Below are positions 53,978 through 63,102 of a stretch of DNA of 64,000 nucleotides, in pieces. Source of the DNA: Paludibacterium yongneupense DSM 18731 (GTDB lineage: Bacteria > Pseudomonadota > Gammaproteobacteria > Burkholderiales > Chromobacteriaceae); assembly GCF_000422925.1 (NCBI RefSeq), contig NZ_AUGZ01000005.1, positions 1 to 64,000 on the forward strand, given 5' to 3'. The position numbers were made by a program, and so were the translations under genes. The notes beneath the pieces were generated by a model that had not been told where the DNA came from, searched no databases, and saw only the letters and a program-made list of their open reading frames with translations. Positions within the stretch are counted from its first letter, which is position 1; every line of letters starts with the position of its first letter.

Positions 53978-55177
53978 TCAGGCCCGGGCGCGCGCTTCGC
54001 AGGCGACGGATGCCCTTCGTCCGTCGGCGAGAGCCGCCAGAACAAACAGCAGCGCCAGCCCCCACAGCACCGTCACCATGAACGGGGGGCCGAAGCGATG
54101 CATGACCAGGCCGGTGGCGGCGCCGCCCGCACAACTGCCCACGTTCCAGGCCAGGGCGATCAGCCCCGAGGCGCGCAGCAGCGCCTTGCCGCTGAAATAA
54201 TCGCCGCAAGCGACCAAGGCAAGAGTGTAAACGCCCCCGGCCACGCCTCCCAAGACAAACAGATAGATCTCCCAGGCCGGCGACCAGCCGATCAGAGCGG
54301 GTAGCAGAGGCAGCAGCAGGCACAAGGCAAGGCCGCAGCAAAGATGGGTACGGCGGCGCCCATAGCGATCAGCCAGGCAACCGACCGCGAACTGCAAGGT
54401 GGCATCCCCCAGAAACACCAACGAGGCCGCCGCCAGCGCTTGCCCCTGCCCCAGACCGGCGGCAAGGGCCGCCAGGGGCAGAAAGCTGAACGTCACCGTA
54501 TCGAAAGCGGCAAAAAAAAGCGTTGCGACGATGATGACCGGGGCCATCCATACAATGCCCGACCAGGAAACGGCATGTTCTTTCGCGCCCGGTGCGACCG
54601 CGGCATCCGCCAGGCCGGTTCCGCGAGGCTCGTCCCGCGCGACCAGAATACCGGGTGCACCCAGCAGGAAGACAAGGCCGCACAATACGAAAGCGCGCTG
54701 GGGGTAAGCGGCAAGCCAGTCGGTCAGAATGGGGCCGAGAACCTGGCAGGAGGTGAAACAGGTGGTATAGATGGCGACGATCCGTCCGCGCACGGCGTCG
54801 CCCGGCAACAGGTTGATCCACGCCTCTCCGAGTACGAACAAGGGGGCCATCGCCATCCCGAACGCGAAGCGCAGGCCGAACCAGGCCACAAGCGACGACG
54901 TGTACTGCAAAGGCACGACCGAGGCCGCCGCCAGCAGCAGACACGCCAGCATGACGCGACGCCGCCCCAGAGCCTGCGTCAACGACGGGGCAGCGAAGGT
55001 GGCGAGCGCGCCGCCAAGTGCCGTCGCTGCCGCCATCCAGCCGATGATATCCGGCCCGTAGCCGCGTGCGCTCAGCACGAGCGCAGTCAATGGCATCGTG
55101 CTGCCCAGCCCCAGTCCCAACAAGGCAACGCTAAATGTCACGGCCAGAAAATCCAGCCAAACCCTGCGCTCCAGCAT
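53978..55177 (-). CDS. Major facilitator superfamily transporter
   Basis: 399 aa with 12 predicted membrane helices in two halves. The loop 2-3 motif is QALGRRRVML and its repeat is GCLADRYGRRRTHL. FVLGEAWINLLPGDAVRGRIVAIYTT resembles the YcaD-like branch. AGGAGATAGG precedes the ATG. No substrate can be assigned; nearby genes give no guide. Confidence 0.9.
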   Translation of the reverse strand: MLERRVWLDFLAVTFSVALLGLGLGSTMPLTALVLSARGYGPDIIGWMAAATALGGALATFAAPSLTQALGRRRVMLACLLLAAASVVPLQYTSSLVAWFGLRFAFGMAMAPLFVLGEAWINLLPGDAVRGRIVAIYTTCFTSCQVLGPILTDWLAAYPQRAFVLCGLVFLLGAPGILVARDEPRGTGLADAAVAPGAKEHAVSWSGIVWMAPVIIVATLFFAAFDTVTFSFLPLAALAAGLGQGQALAAASLVFLGDATLQFAVGCLADRYGRRRTHLCCGLALCLLLPLLPALIGWSPAWEIYLFVLGGVAGGVYTLALVACGDYFSGKALLRASGLIALAWNVGSCAGGAATGLVMHRFGPPFMVTVLWGLALLFVLAALADGRRASVACEARARA

Positions 55178-55389
55178 TCCTATCTCCTGTCCTTGCCAAG
55201 CTGGCGCAACCGCCCGCGCGTGAGGGGACGAACACCGATCTTACGGTCTGGCGGCCACCGTGGACAGCCTTGCCTTCGCGCATTGCACGCCTCGCTCGAC
55301 ATGCGTGTCATAATACAGACAGGTACCCCAATATAAGTCATCCATGGCGAAATGGTTGCCACGCCCATGTCGCCACGCGAGGGAGCCCC

Positions 55390-56910
55390 ATGCCAGAAGT
55401 GCGTCCGTCTACCCTTCTCATTCTGCTTGCCACCGCGCTCTGTGCCTGTGCGACGCCGCCGCGCCCGCTCCCGGCAGCCGATACGTTCGCCTTCGCCAAT
55501 CGTCTCAGCTGGGGGGCGAACAGCGCGAGCCTGCGTCAGCTAGAAACCGAAGGCGCCGACGCTTACCTTGGGCACCAACTGCGCCCCTCGCCGGATGCCG
55601 AATTGCCCCCCGCCGTACAAAGCCAGGTCGCGGCACTGGAGATCAGCCGCAAACCGATGACCGTGCTGGCGAGCGAACTGGAAGAGCAACGCAAAACGGC
55701 CGACGCGATGGGCGACGAAGGACAGAAAAAGGCGGCACAGCAAGCTTACCAGCAACATATGAACCAACTCGCGCGCGAGACCGCCACTCGTTCGCTGTTG
55801 CGCGACCTCTACTCGCCGCAGCAGTTGCAAGAACAGATGACATGGTTCTGGTTGAATCATTTTTCCGTCCATCAATATAAAGGCCCTTTGCGCTTCATGC
55901 TGGCGGACTACGAAGACAGGATCCGCTCGCATGCGCTCGGTCGGTTCCGCGATCTGCTGGAACTGAGTTCGCACCACCCGGCCATGCTGGTCTATCTGGA
56001 CAACAACCAGAATGCGCTCGGCCATCTCAACGAGAATTACGCACGCGAGTTGATGGAACTGCATACGCTGGGAGTCAACGGCGGCTATAGCCAGCACGAT
56101 GTCCAGGAACTGGCGCGCATCCTTACCGGACTCGGCGTCAATCTTGCCGGGCAGCCACCGCACCTCAAACGCGACTGGCAGAGTCAGTACTGGTCCCGCA
56201 ACCTGGTCGAATTCAATCCCGCCCGTCACGACTATGGCGACAAGATATTTCTCGGCCATCCGATACGCGGCCGCGGCAGCGACGAGCTGGAAGAGGTTCT
56301 GGACCGACTCGCACGCCATCCGGCCACGGCCCGCTTCCTCAGCCGCAAGCTCGCGCTGTATTTCACCGGCAACGCCCCGTCCCCTGTTCTGCTCGACCGG
56401 CTCGCACAACGCTACCTGAGCAGCGACGGTCAGATCGGCGCCGTTTTGCAAACGCTGTTCGAGTCGGCCGAGTTTCGCGCTTCGCTAGGCAAGGATTTCA
56501 AGGATCCGGTCCACTATGTGGTGTCGGCGGTGCGCCTTGCCTATGACGGCAAGACCATTCTCAACGCCGACCCCATGCTCGGCTGGTTGAACCGGATGGG
56601 GGAAGCGTTCTACGGCCACACCACCCCTGAAGGATATCCTCTGACCGCATCGGGCTGGGCCAGCCCGGGGCAGATGAACACCCGCATCGAAATTGCCAAA
56701 ACCATAGGCAGCGGCAACGCCGGACTGTTCCGCAGCGCCGGGCCGGCACCCGTCGAGCGCGCGGCGTTTCCACAGTTGTCCAACGCCCTCTACTACCGCT
56801 ACTGGCAAGCCTCGCTCGGACCGGCAACGCGCGCCGCGCTGGAGCAGGCGCAAACGCCACAGGAGTGGAACACCTTTTTGCTGGCCTCCCCGGAATTCAT
56901 GTACCGCTGA
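55390..56910 (+). CDS. DUF1800 family lipoprotein
   Basis: 506 aa. A lipoprotein-type signal ends with LCACA, the likely acylated Cys near residue 19. The DUF1800 core has FANRLSWGAN, QMTWFWLNHFSVHQYKGP, NYARELMELHTLGVNGGYSQ and VQELARILTGLGV. GAGGGAG precedes the ATG. It is followed 12 bp later by a DUF1501 gene, the standard arrangement of this exported pair. I know of no defined biochemical function. The 212-bp gap upstream holds no feature I can support. Confidence 0.88.
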   Translation: MPEVRPSTLLILLATALCACATPPRPLPAADTFAFANRLSWGANSASLRQLETEGADAYLGHQLRPSPDAELPPAVQSQVAALEISRKPMTVLASELEEQRKTADAMGDEGQKKAAQQAYQQHMNQLARETATRSLLRDLYSPQQLQEQMTWFWLNHFSVHQYKGPLRFMLADYEDRIRSHALGRFRDLLELSSHHPAMLVYLDNNQNALGHLNENYARELMELHTLGVNGGYSQHDVQELARILTGLGVNLAGQPPHLKRDWQSQYWSRNLVEFNPARHDYGDKIFLGHPIRGRGSDELEEVLDRLARHPATARFLSRKLALYFTGNAPSPVLLDRLAQRYLSSDGQIGAVLQTLFESAEFRASLGKDFKDPVHYVVSAVRLAYDGKTILNADPMLGWLNRMGEAFYGHTTPEGYPLTASGWASPGQMNTRIEIAKTIGSGNAGLFRSAGPAPVERAAFPQLSNALYYRYWQASLGPATRAALEQAQTPQEWNTFLLASPEFMYR

Positions 56911-56922
56911 AGGAGCCCCGCC

Positions 56923-58107
56923 ATGAACCGACGTCAACTCTTACAGACGCTGAGCGCCGTACCGCTCGCACTCTGCTGCGGCCGTCTAATGGCAGCAAGC
57001 GCACAAGCCCCGCGCTTCTTGCTTGTTTTTCTGCGCGGCGGCTACGATTCGAGCAATCTGCTGGTGCCGGTGACGAGCGATTTCTATTACGAATCGCGCC
57101 CCACCATCGCCATTCCGAGACCGGGGAGCGAACCGCTCGGCGCACTGCCGCTGGATTCGGACTGGGGACTGCACCCGGTTCTGGGCGAAACCATGCTCCC
57201 CCTGTTCAGGGCAGGGCAACTCGCCTTCCTGCCCTTCGCCGGCAACGACGACCTCTCGCGCAGCCATTTCGAGACCCAGGACAGCATGGAATCGGGGCAA
57301 GCGCTCTCCGGAGCGCGCCACTATCAATCCGGATTTCTCAATCGCCTGGCCATGCTATTGCGAGGCCGCGAGGCCATGTCGTTCACGGACCAGTTGCCGC
57401 TGATTTTTCAGGGTGCCCGGCAAATCCCGAATATGGCTTTGCGCGAGATAGGGAAACCGGGGCTGGATCCGCGCCAAAGCCGTATCATCGCCGACATGTA
57501 TCGGTCTACCCCCCTGGCCGGGCCGGTGCTCGCCGGTTTCGCCGTCAGGGACGAAGTCGCGCGCGACATGAGCGCGGAAATGGCAGCGGCCAGCCGCAAC
57601 GCCGTCTCTGCCAGGGGCTTCGAACTGGAGGCACGCCGCATCGCGGCCTTGATGCGCGAGCGATACAGCCTGGGTTTCGTCGATATCGGCGGCTGGGACA
57701 CGCATGTCGGCGAAGGGGGGGCCAGCGGCTACCTGGCGGGACGGCTGGACGAACTGGGACGGGGGCTGGCGGCATACGCCGAGGCGATGGGTCCGGTCTG
57801 GCGCGACACCGTCGTCGTCGTGGTCAGCGAATTCGGCCGGACGTTCCGTGAAAACGGGGATCGCGGCACCGATCATGGACATGGCAGCTGCTATTGGATA
57901 CTCGGCGGCCGGCTCAAAGGCGCGCGCATCGCAGGCGAGCAAACCCGCGTCGCGGCAGCGAATCTGCTGCAAAACCGCGACTATCCGGTTCTCAACGACT
58001 ACCGGGCGCTGCTCGGCGGGATCTTCTCCCGCCTCTACGAACTTTCCCCGTCGCAGCTGGACAGCGTGTTCCCCGGCGCTAAAGCGCAAGACCTCGCCTT
58101 GTTGTAG
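56923..58107 (+). CDS. DUF1501 family exported protein
   Basis: 394 aa. A Tat-like signal starts MNRRQLLQTLSAVPLALCCG. The alkaline-phosphatase-superfamily-like core has FLLVFLRGGYDSSNLLVPV, RSHFETQDSMESG and the metal-site-like TVVVVVSEFGRTFRENG plus GTDHGHGSCYWILGG. AAGGAG is perfectly placed. It probably acts with the DUF1800 lipoprotein in the envelope. The sulfatase/phosphatase resemblance suggests hydrolysis but no substrate is known. Confidence 0.9.
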   Translation: MNRRQLLQTLSAVPLALCCGRLMAASAQAPRFLLVFLRGGYDSSNLLVPVTSDFYYESRPTIAIPRPGSEPLGALPLDSDWGLHPVLGETMLPLFRAGQLAFLPFAGNDDLSRSHFETQDSMESGQALSGARHYQSGFLNRLAMLLRGREAMSFTDQLPLIFQGARQIPNMALREIGKPGLDPRQSRIIADMYRSTPLAGPVLAGFAVRDEVARDMSAEMAAASRNAVSARGFELEARRIAALMRERYSLGFVDIGGWDTHVGEGGASGYLAGRLDELGRGLAAYAEAMGPVWRDTVVVVVSEFGRTFRENGDRGTDHGHGSCYWILGGRLKGARIAGEQTRVAAANLLQNRDYPVLNDYRALLGGIFSRLYELSPSQLDSVFPGAKAQDLALL

Positions 58108-58141
58108 ATCGCTGGTGACGGCAGGCTTGCCATCGCCTCGC

Positions 58142-58183
58142 GATGGATATATCGTATAGACACATCGATTCGATATATCCATC
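58142..58183. promoter_or_regulatory. Long inverted repeat, probable PadR operator
   Basis: GATGGATATATCG (58142-58154) and CGATATATCCATC (58171-58183) are perfect 13-bp reverse complements with a 16-bp spacer. They end eight bp before the padR ATG. The size and placement suit an autoregulatory operator bound by a PadR dimer; the spacer also contains an ATCGAT palindrome. Confidence 0.75.
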
Positions 58184-58190
58184 CGTGAAA

Positions 58191-58715
58191 ATGCTGGAAA
58201 CACTGATTCTGGGCTTTCTGAACGAAGCCGACATGCACGGCTACGAGCTCAAGCTGCGCCTGTCCGCGCTCGCCTCTCATTACCGCAAGATCAGCGACGG
58301 AAGCCTGTATCCGGCCTTGCAGCGCTTGCTTGCCGCCGGCCGTATCGAGCCGGCGCCGTCAGCCGGCGCCGACGCGCGCAAGCGCACGACATATCGCCTC
58401 ACGGCGGCAGGACGGGAACAGCTGCTCGCCACCCTGGCCCGGCCCGGCGAACACGACATCAGCGACCGCAACCGCTTCTTCGGCCTGCTCAATTTCCTGC
58501 ACTACCTGCCACTCGGCGCTCAGCGCGCGATTCTCCGCCGGCGCAGGCACTTTCTCGACCATCCGCAGCCTTTCAATCCGCCCGCGCATTCAGTACCCAC
58601 GCTTTTCCGTGCGGGAATGCTGACAATGGCACACGCTACCCGACGCGCAGAAATCGAGTGGCTGGAGCATGCGCTCTCCACACTGGGCGAAGAACAGGAG
58701 ACACTGCAATCATGA
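58191..58715 (+). CDS. PadR family transcriptional regulator
   Basis: 174 aa from MLETLILGFLNEADMHGYELK, the standard PadR start; an in-frame ATG at 58143 lies inside the inverted repeat. The winged helix continues KISDGSLYPALQRLLAAG and KRTTYRLTAAGREQLL. The C-terminal part is a Vir-type helical dimer domain. It overlaps the LysE exporter gene by 4 bp, so it very likely controls export of its own inducing metabolite. Confidence 0.9.
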   Translation: MLETLILGFLNEADMHGYELKLRLSALASHYRKISDGSLYPALQRLLAAGRIEPAPSAGADARKRTTYRLTAAGREQLLATLARPGEHDISDRNRFFGLLNFLHYLPLGAQRAILRRRRHFLDHPQPFNPPAHSVPTLFRAGMLTMAHATRRAEIEWLEHALSTLGEEQETLQS

Positions 58716-59338
58716 ACCTTGCGACCACCCTCTCCTTCAGCGGAGTCATGCTCGCCGCCACCGCCGCCCCCGGGCCGGCCATGTTCTACGCCCTGGACTG
58801 CGGGACGCGGCGCGGCCTGCGCCCGGCGCTGCTCGCCGCCTTCGGCGTGAGCCTGATGGCCGTCGTCTATGCGGCACTCGCTCTGGCCGGCCTGGCCGCC
58901 GTGCTCAGGCACTATGGCGAACTGTATGGCTTGCTGCGCTGCGGCGGCGCACTGTATCTACTGTATTGCGGCTACCGCGCGCTCAAGGCGTCCGGTCGGA
59001 CCGGCCAAGAGCCGCCCGACACCGTACGCCCCGCCCCGGGCACGCAGCGCAGGCTCTTTCTCGATGCCGTGCTGCTTGGCGCATCCAACCCCAAGGGCAT
59101 CCTGTTTTTCGCCGCGCTCTTCCCCCAGTTCCTGCCGCGCAACCTCGTGCCCACGGACTCGGTTCTGATCCTTGCCATCACCTTTGCGAGCAGCATGGCC
59201 GGCATGATGTCGTACGCGGCAGGAGGCGCAAGCTTCGCCCGCGTCTTGCGCCGACCGCAGGTACGCAAGCGGGTCGCGCGCACGACCGCCTTGATCTATG
59301 GCGCGTTCGGACTTCGCCTGTTGCTGGACAGAAGCTGA
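58712..59338 (+). CDS. LysE/RhtB family amino-acid exporter
   Basis: 208 aa, six predicted helices. ATTLSFSGVMLAATAAPGPA with the proline-rich APGPA motif and the later GASNPKGILFFAALFPQFL are LysE family features. Start ATG overlaps the padR stop (ATGA). Likely exports an amino acid or homoserine-lactone-like compound under PadR control. Confidence 0.9.
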   Translation: MNLATTLSFSGVMLAATAAPGPAMFYALDCGTRRGLRPALLAAFGVSLMAVVYAALALAGLAAVLRHYGELYGLLRCGGALYLLYCGYRALKASGRTGQEPPDTVRPAPGTQRRLFLDAVLLGASNPKGILFFAALFPQFLPRNLVPTDSVLILAITFASSMAGMMSYAAGGASFARVLRRPQVRKRVARTTALIYGAFGLRLLLDRS

Positions 59339-59369
59339 GCCCGGCTGCCGGTGCTGCGCCCGGGTCCAT

Positions 59370-60134
59370 CTAGCGCAACCAGTGTTCGGCGAGCTTGCGG
59401 AACTCTCCGCTCGCGCGCGACAGATGCAACCACTGGTCGACATACTCCTTGCTCGCAGCATCGTTGCGCGGCAGCAGGAAAGCATCCTCGCTGTACTGCA
59501 GGGGCTTGTCCGGATTGACGGCGCACAGTCCGGGCCGTTGCCGCTGCTGCACGATGGCCTCGGCGGCCTCAGTGACAAAGACATCGGCCTTGCCGGCCAG
59601 AATCTGGTCGAAAATCGTCAGGTTTTCGGCATGAACGGTCAAGCGTGCCGTCTTGAAATTAGCGCGGGCGAAGCGCTCGTTGCTCCCTCCCGGATTCGTG
59701 ATGACCCTGACCCCGGGTTTATCGATATCGGCCACGCTCTGATAGCGTTTGGCATCTGCGCAACGCACCAGCGGGGTTTTGCCGTTGACCATGTACGGCT
59801 TGCTGAATGCGGCTTTTTTCTGGCGCTCCAGCGTCACTGAAATGCCGCCGACAGCCATATCGCACTTGCCGGCCGTAAAATCGTCCATCAAGCTGTTCCA
59901 GCTCGTCTTGACGAAAACGACCCGAGCCGGCAGCGTCGCCGCCAGGGACTGGACCAGATCGATATCCAGCCCTTCGTAACGGTCGCCGCCGAGGGCGAAG
60001 CTGAATGGCTTGTAGTCGCCCGGCGTACAGACCCGAAGCACTCCACTCTTGATGACGTCATCGATCATGCCGGCCTGTGCGTACGTACTGCAGACAAGCG
60101 CCGACAGCAAGGAAAGTGTCAAACCCCATTTCAT
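59370..60134 (-). CDS. pheC: Periplasmic cyclohexadienyl dehydratase (PheC-like)
   Basis: 254 aa with a signal peptide (about residues 1-21). It looks like an SBP family 3 protein, but segment by segment matches Pseudomonas PheC: VLRVCTPGDYKPFSFALGG, SWNSLMDDF, GISVTLERQ, NGKTPLVRCAD, NPGGSNERFARANFKTAR, HAENLTIFDQILAGKAD, CAVNP and VDQWLHLS. PheC is an arogenate/prephenate dehydratase that gives phenylalanine or phenylpyruvate in the periplasm. An amino-acid binding protein is the alternative; the conserved NPGG and TIFDQI blocks favour PheC. Confidence 0.8.
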   Translation of the reverse strand: MKWGLTLSLLSALVCSTYAQAGMIDDVIKSGVLRVCTPGDYKPFSFALGGDRYEGLDIDLVQSLAATLPARVVFVKTSWNSLMDDFTAGKCDMAVGGISVTLERQKKAAFSKPYMVNGKTPLVRCADAKRYQSVADIDKPGVRVITNPGGSNERFARANFKTARLTVHAENLTIFDQILAGKADVFVTEAAEAIVQQRQRPGLCAVNPDKPLQYSEDAFLLPRNDAASKEYVDQWLHLSRASGEFRKLAEHWLR

Positions 60135-60412
60135 GGTACGGTCCCGTAAAATTGATGAAAACGGGCTAGCAAAATCCGCTCCAGCGAACCTGGCACCCTA
60201 TCGATCGAACGGCCGCGACAGCCAGCCGTCGCCGCAGCCACGACTATAGCAGCCGTGCACCGCAGTGTGACGCCGACAATACAGAAAAGGCGCCTTCACT
60301 ATGTGCGCATACCCGAATCGAAGAAGGAGGCTGCAGCGGGGTCATGATATTATTGCCGCGTTTCGCGGGTTCAGGCCGCTTCGCCCCCCCGCCGACCGAC
60401 CGGGAGAAATCG

Positions 60413-60754
60413 ATGGAAGACGAATTGCACTGGACCGACCTGCAGCCCGGCACGGGCAAGGCGGTCGTCAAAGGCGCGCTGATCACCACCCACTATCGGG
60501 GCTTCCTGCAGGATGGCACCGAGTTCGATTCATCGCACGCACATGGCAAACCGTTTCAGTGCGTCATCGGCAGCGGGCGCGTGATCAAGGGCTGGGATCT
60601 CGGACTGATGGGCATGCGGGTCGGCGGCAAGCGTAAATTATGGGTACCGGCCCGGCTGGCCTATGCCGACAGGCAGGTCGGAGCCCTGATCAAGCCGGGA
60701 TCGGACCTCCTGTTCGAGATCGAACTGCTGGAAGTCCTGACCCGCGACGATTGA
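60413..60754 (+). CDS. FKBP-type peptidyl-prolyl isomerase
   Basis: 113 aa single FKBP domain with no signal peptide. TTHYRGFLQDGTEFDSSHAHG and VIGSGRVIKGWDLGLMGMRV, then a KRKLWVPARLAYADRQVG loop and FEIELLEV, give a full active site. GGGAGAAA precedes ATG 60413. It is a cytosolic prolyl isomerase. The 287-bp interval after it (60755-61041) and 278 bp before it show no further gene. Confidence 0.93.
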   Translation: MEDELHWTDLQPGTGKAVVKGALITTHYRGFLQDGTEFDSSHAHGKPFQCVIGSGRVIKGWDLGLMGMRVGGKRKLWVPARLAYADRQVGALIKPGSDLLFEIELLEVLTRDD

Positions 60755-61041
60755 GCCTTCCACCGCGCCCGACGCCCGGGTGCAATCAGATACAGAGCGG
60801 AGCCGCTGTGCCGCTGCCCGCGCCCCCATAGCCAGACCGGGCTCCGGCGTCGACAGCCCCTCGCCACGGCAAGGCGTCGCCCCCGCCGCGCAGAGGGTTT
60901 CAGGAATTGACGCCGTGCGCCCCGCAGGACGGCCCCTTTGATTCTTGTCCTGGCATTAGTAGACGGCAGGGGCTTCAGGGCACATCGAACGACACCGATC
61001 GTCATCGTGGGCTGTCACGATGACACCGACAGGAGCAGACC

Positions 61042-61647
61042 ATGAATGATGTACACATGCCCACGCGTTGCGCCTGGGCGGGCCAGGATGCGCAAATGCA
61101 GGCCTATCACGACAAGGAGTGGGGACTCCCGCTGCGCGACTCGCGCGCGCTGTGGGAGATGCTGATGCTGGAAGGTTTCCAGGCCGGTCTGGCCTGGATC
61201 ACCGTGCTGCGCAAGCGAGCGGCCTTGCAACAAGCGTTTGCCGGTTTCGATCCGGACAGGGTGGCGGCTTTCGACGAAGACGATGTACTGCGTCTACTGC
61301 AAGACGCGGGCATCATCCGCTCGCGTGCCAAGATAGAGGCCACCATTGCCGGGGCCCGCATCTACTGTGCGATGCGCGATCGCGGCGAAGATTTCAGCGA
61401 TTTCTGCTGGGCTTTCAGCGGGGGGAAAGCCCTTACCGGCGATGGCCAGACGGTGCTGGCGCAAAGCGCGCTTTCCACGCAGATATCGAAAGAACTCAAG
61501 CGGCGGGGCTTCAAATTCGTCGGCCCGACCATCGTCCATGCCTGGCTGCAGGCGGTAGGCATCATCAACGACCATGCCGTCGCTTGTTTCCGCCGCGATG
61601 AGATTCGCCATTCGAATATCGACCCGCCGTGCGCCGATGGAAACTGA
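61042..61647 (+). CDS. tag: DNA-3-methyladenine glycosylase I
   Basis: 201 aa, standard Tag length. The zinc-snap ligands appear as CAWAG with YHDKEWG near the N terminus and VHAWLQAVGIINDHAVAC near the end. LMLEGFQAGLAWITVLRKR and the NP-poor helix-hairpin-helix region follow the family. It excises 3-methyladenine from alkylated DNA. AGGAG precedes ATG. Confidence 0.96.
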   Translation: MNDVHMPTRCAWAGQDAQMQAYHDKEWGLPLRDSRALWEMLMLEGFQAGLAWITVLRKRAALQQAFAGFDPDRVAAFDEDDVLRLLQDAGIIRSRAKIEATIAGARIYCAMRDRGEDFSDFCWAFSGGKALTGDGQTVLAQSALSTQISKELKRRGFKFVGPTIVHAWLQAVGIINDHAVACFRRDEIRHSNIDPPCADGN

Positions 61648-61656
61648 AACGATAAC

Positions 61657-61689
61657 GGCGCCGCCAGTAAATGCCATACTGACGGCGCC
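61657..61689. terminator. Hairpin between convergent tag and lysR
   Basis: GGCGCCG-C-CAGTA pairs with TACTG-A-CGGCGCC, a 12-bp stem with one mismatch and a seven-nt loop. No T-run; placed where both convergent transcripts would need to end. Confidence 0.6.
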
Positions 61690-61737
61690 GCTGCGGCGAT
61701 ACCATCGCACAGGCTTGCAACACCCTTAAGCCAATAA

Positions 61738-62670
61738 TCAAAATCCGGAATCGACGGGTATCGCATTGCCCGGTTGCCGGTCGCTCCAATAGTCACGATA
61801 AAAACTGACAAGAAGGCTGCTAAGAGGAGAAACCATGCGTCCGGGCGGATAAAGTGCAAACACTCCACCATGGGGCAAACTCCACTCTGGCAGCACCTTG
61901 CACAAACGCCCGGCAGCAAGATCTGCCACGACACTCAATTCGTCGAGAACCGAAATTCCCATGCCCTGACGCAACAAGGCACACAAGCCCTGAGTGGAGT
62001 CGGTTCGCATTTTCTGACTCATCTGCACCACCCTGCGCCCTTCCAGCGGATGAGAAAACGTCCAGGTCAGCGAATGAGGAAGAATCGACAGATTAATCCA
62101 CTCATACCTCGTCAGCGCCTCAGGCGAGTCGGGCACCCCCACTTCATCCAGATAAGCGGGCGCAGCCACCAGATACTGGGCAAAATCTTCGAGCTTGACC
62201 GCTCGTGACGAGGAATCCTGCAAGCGGCCCAGACGAAAGGACAGGTCGATCGCCCCTTTGACCATGTCGCGGGCCTGATCGGAGACTTGGACGTCGAGCG
62301 CCACCCGCGGATAGCGTCGCGTGAATGCCGCCAGCACTGGAGCCAGCCGGTGCTCGAGAAATTCGATGGTTGCACTGATGCGTAGGCGTCCGTTGGTCTC
62401 GTCGAAGCGAGTGCACACGGCACGCAGCGTGTCCTGCAGGGCCTGCAGCAGAGGCAGTGCCTCTGCGTACAAGCGGTGACTCTCGGGCGTCGGAGCAACA
62501 AGACGGGTCGTGCGCCGGAACAAGGTCACTTGCAACTGCTGCTCCAGTCGCGAAATGGCAATACTGACACTCGCCTTGCTCGCATTCAGTCGTTCCGAAG
62601 CGCCGGTAAAGCTTCCCGCTTCATAAACTGCGGCAAACACATGCAACAGATTGATATCAGGAAGGCTCAT
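61738..62670 (-). CDS. LysR family transcriptional regulator
   Basis: 310 aa. The N-terminal winged HTH is LPDINLLHVFAAVYEAGSFT, GASERLNASKASVSIAISRL and EQQLQVTLFRRTTR. The rest is a periplasmic-binding-like co-inducer domain (about residues 90-300: GRLRISATIEF, APAYLDEVGVP). This is the LTTR subclass of CrgA/DsdC-like repressors in betaproteobacteria. A candidate target is the 432-bp AT-rich interval upstream; there is no classical divergent metabolic gene. Confidence 0.92.
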   Translation of the reverse strand: MSLPDINLLHVFAAVYEAGSFTGASERLNASKASVSIAISRLEQQLQVTLFRRTTRLVAPTPESHRLYAEALPLLQALQDTLRAVCTRFDETNGRLRISATIEFLEHRLAPVLAAFTRRYPRVALDVQVSDQARDMVKGAIDLSFRLGRLQDSSSRAVKLEDFAQYLVAAPAYLDEVGVPDSPEALTRYEWINLSILPHSLTWTFSHPLEGRRVVQMSQKMRTDSTQGLCALLRQGMGISVLDELSVVADLAAGRLCKVLPEWSLPHGGVFALYPPGRMVSPLSSLLVSFYRDYWSDRQPGNAIPVDSGF

Positions 62671-63102
62671 GCTGCCCCCCGCATAGACTGACGCGGACGG
62701 ATTGTTTGCAATTGCATAAAAGTGATTTTCGTTTTATGTGGTTTATCTATTCTTAAATCATATTTATGATGACAGATAAATCTCAAATTTTTAAATATAA
62801 ATCTGTAAAAAAATAAGCACAGAAAACGAACGCCATCGAGGCATTGTCATTTTATGGTCTAACCACAGTTAAATCCTTATACCCTCGGTGTAATTGACAG
62901 GCAAGGGATACAAACGTCGCCAGCGCAGATATTACCGGGGCACCCGCACGCGCCTGCAAATATGGCATTGCCATTCATAATTTCGGATGTGATTATCATT
63001 TTCCATATCCAAAACAATCATTAACGGCTTGCACGGCACTTTGGCGAAGACCATAAAAGCAGGGCTTAATCAAAGCCATTCCACTTTCGACAAATCCTGA
63101 CA
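62671..63102. promoter_or_regulatory. AT-rich intergenic region with inverted repeats
   Basis: 432 bp with no gene. 62700-62880 is very AT-rich against a GC-rich genome. It holds CATAAAA/TTTTATG (62715-62721 and 62732-62738) and ATCATA/TATGAT (62757-62762 and 62765-62770), sites a LysR or nucleoid protein could use. It must carry the lysR promoter and the HD-GYP gene promoter. Confidence 0.55.
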
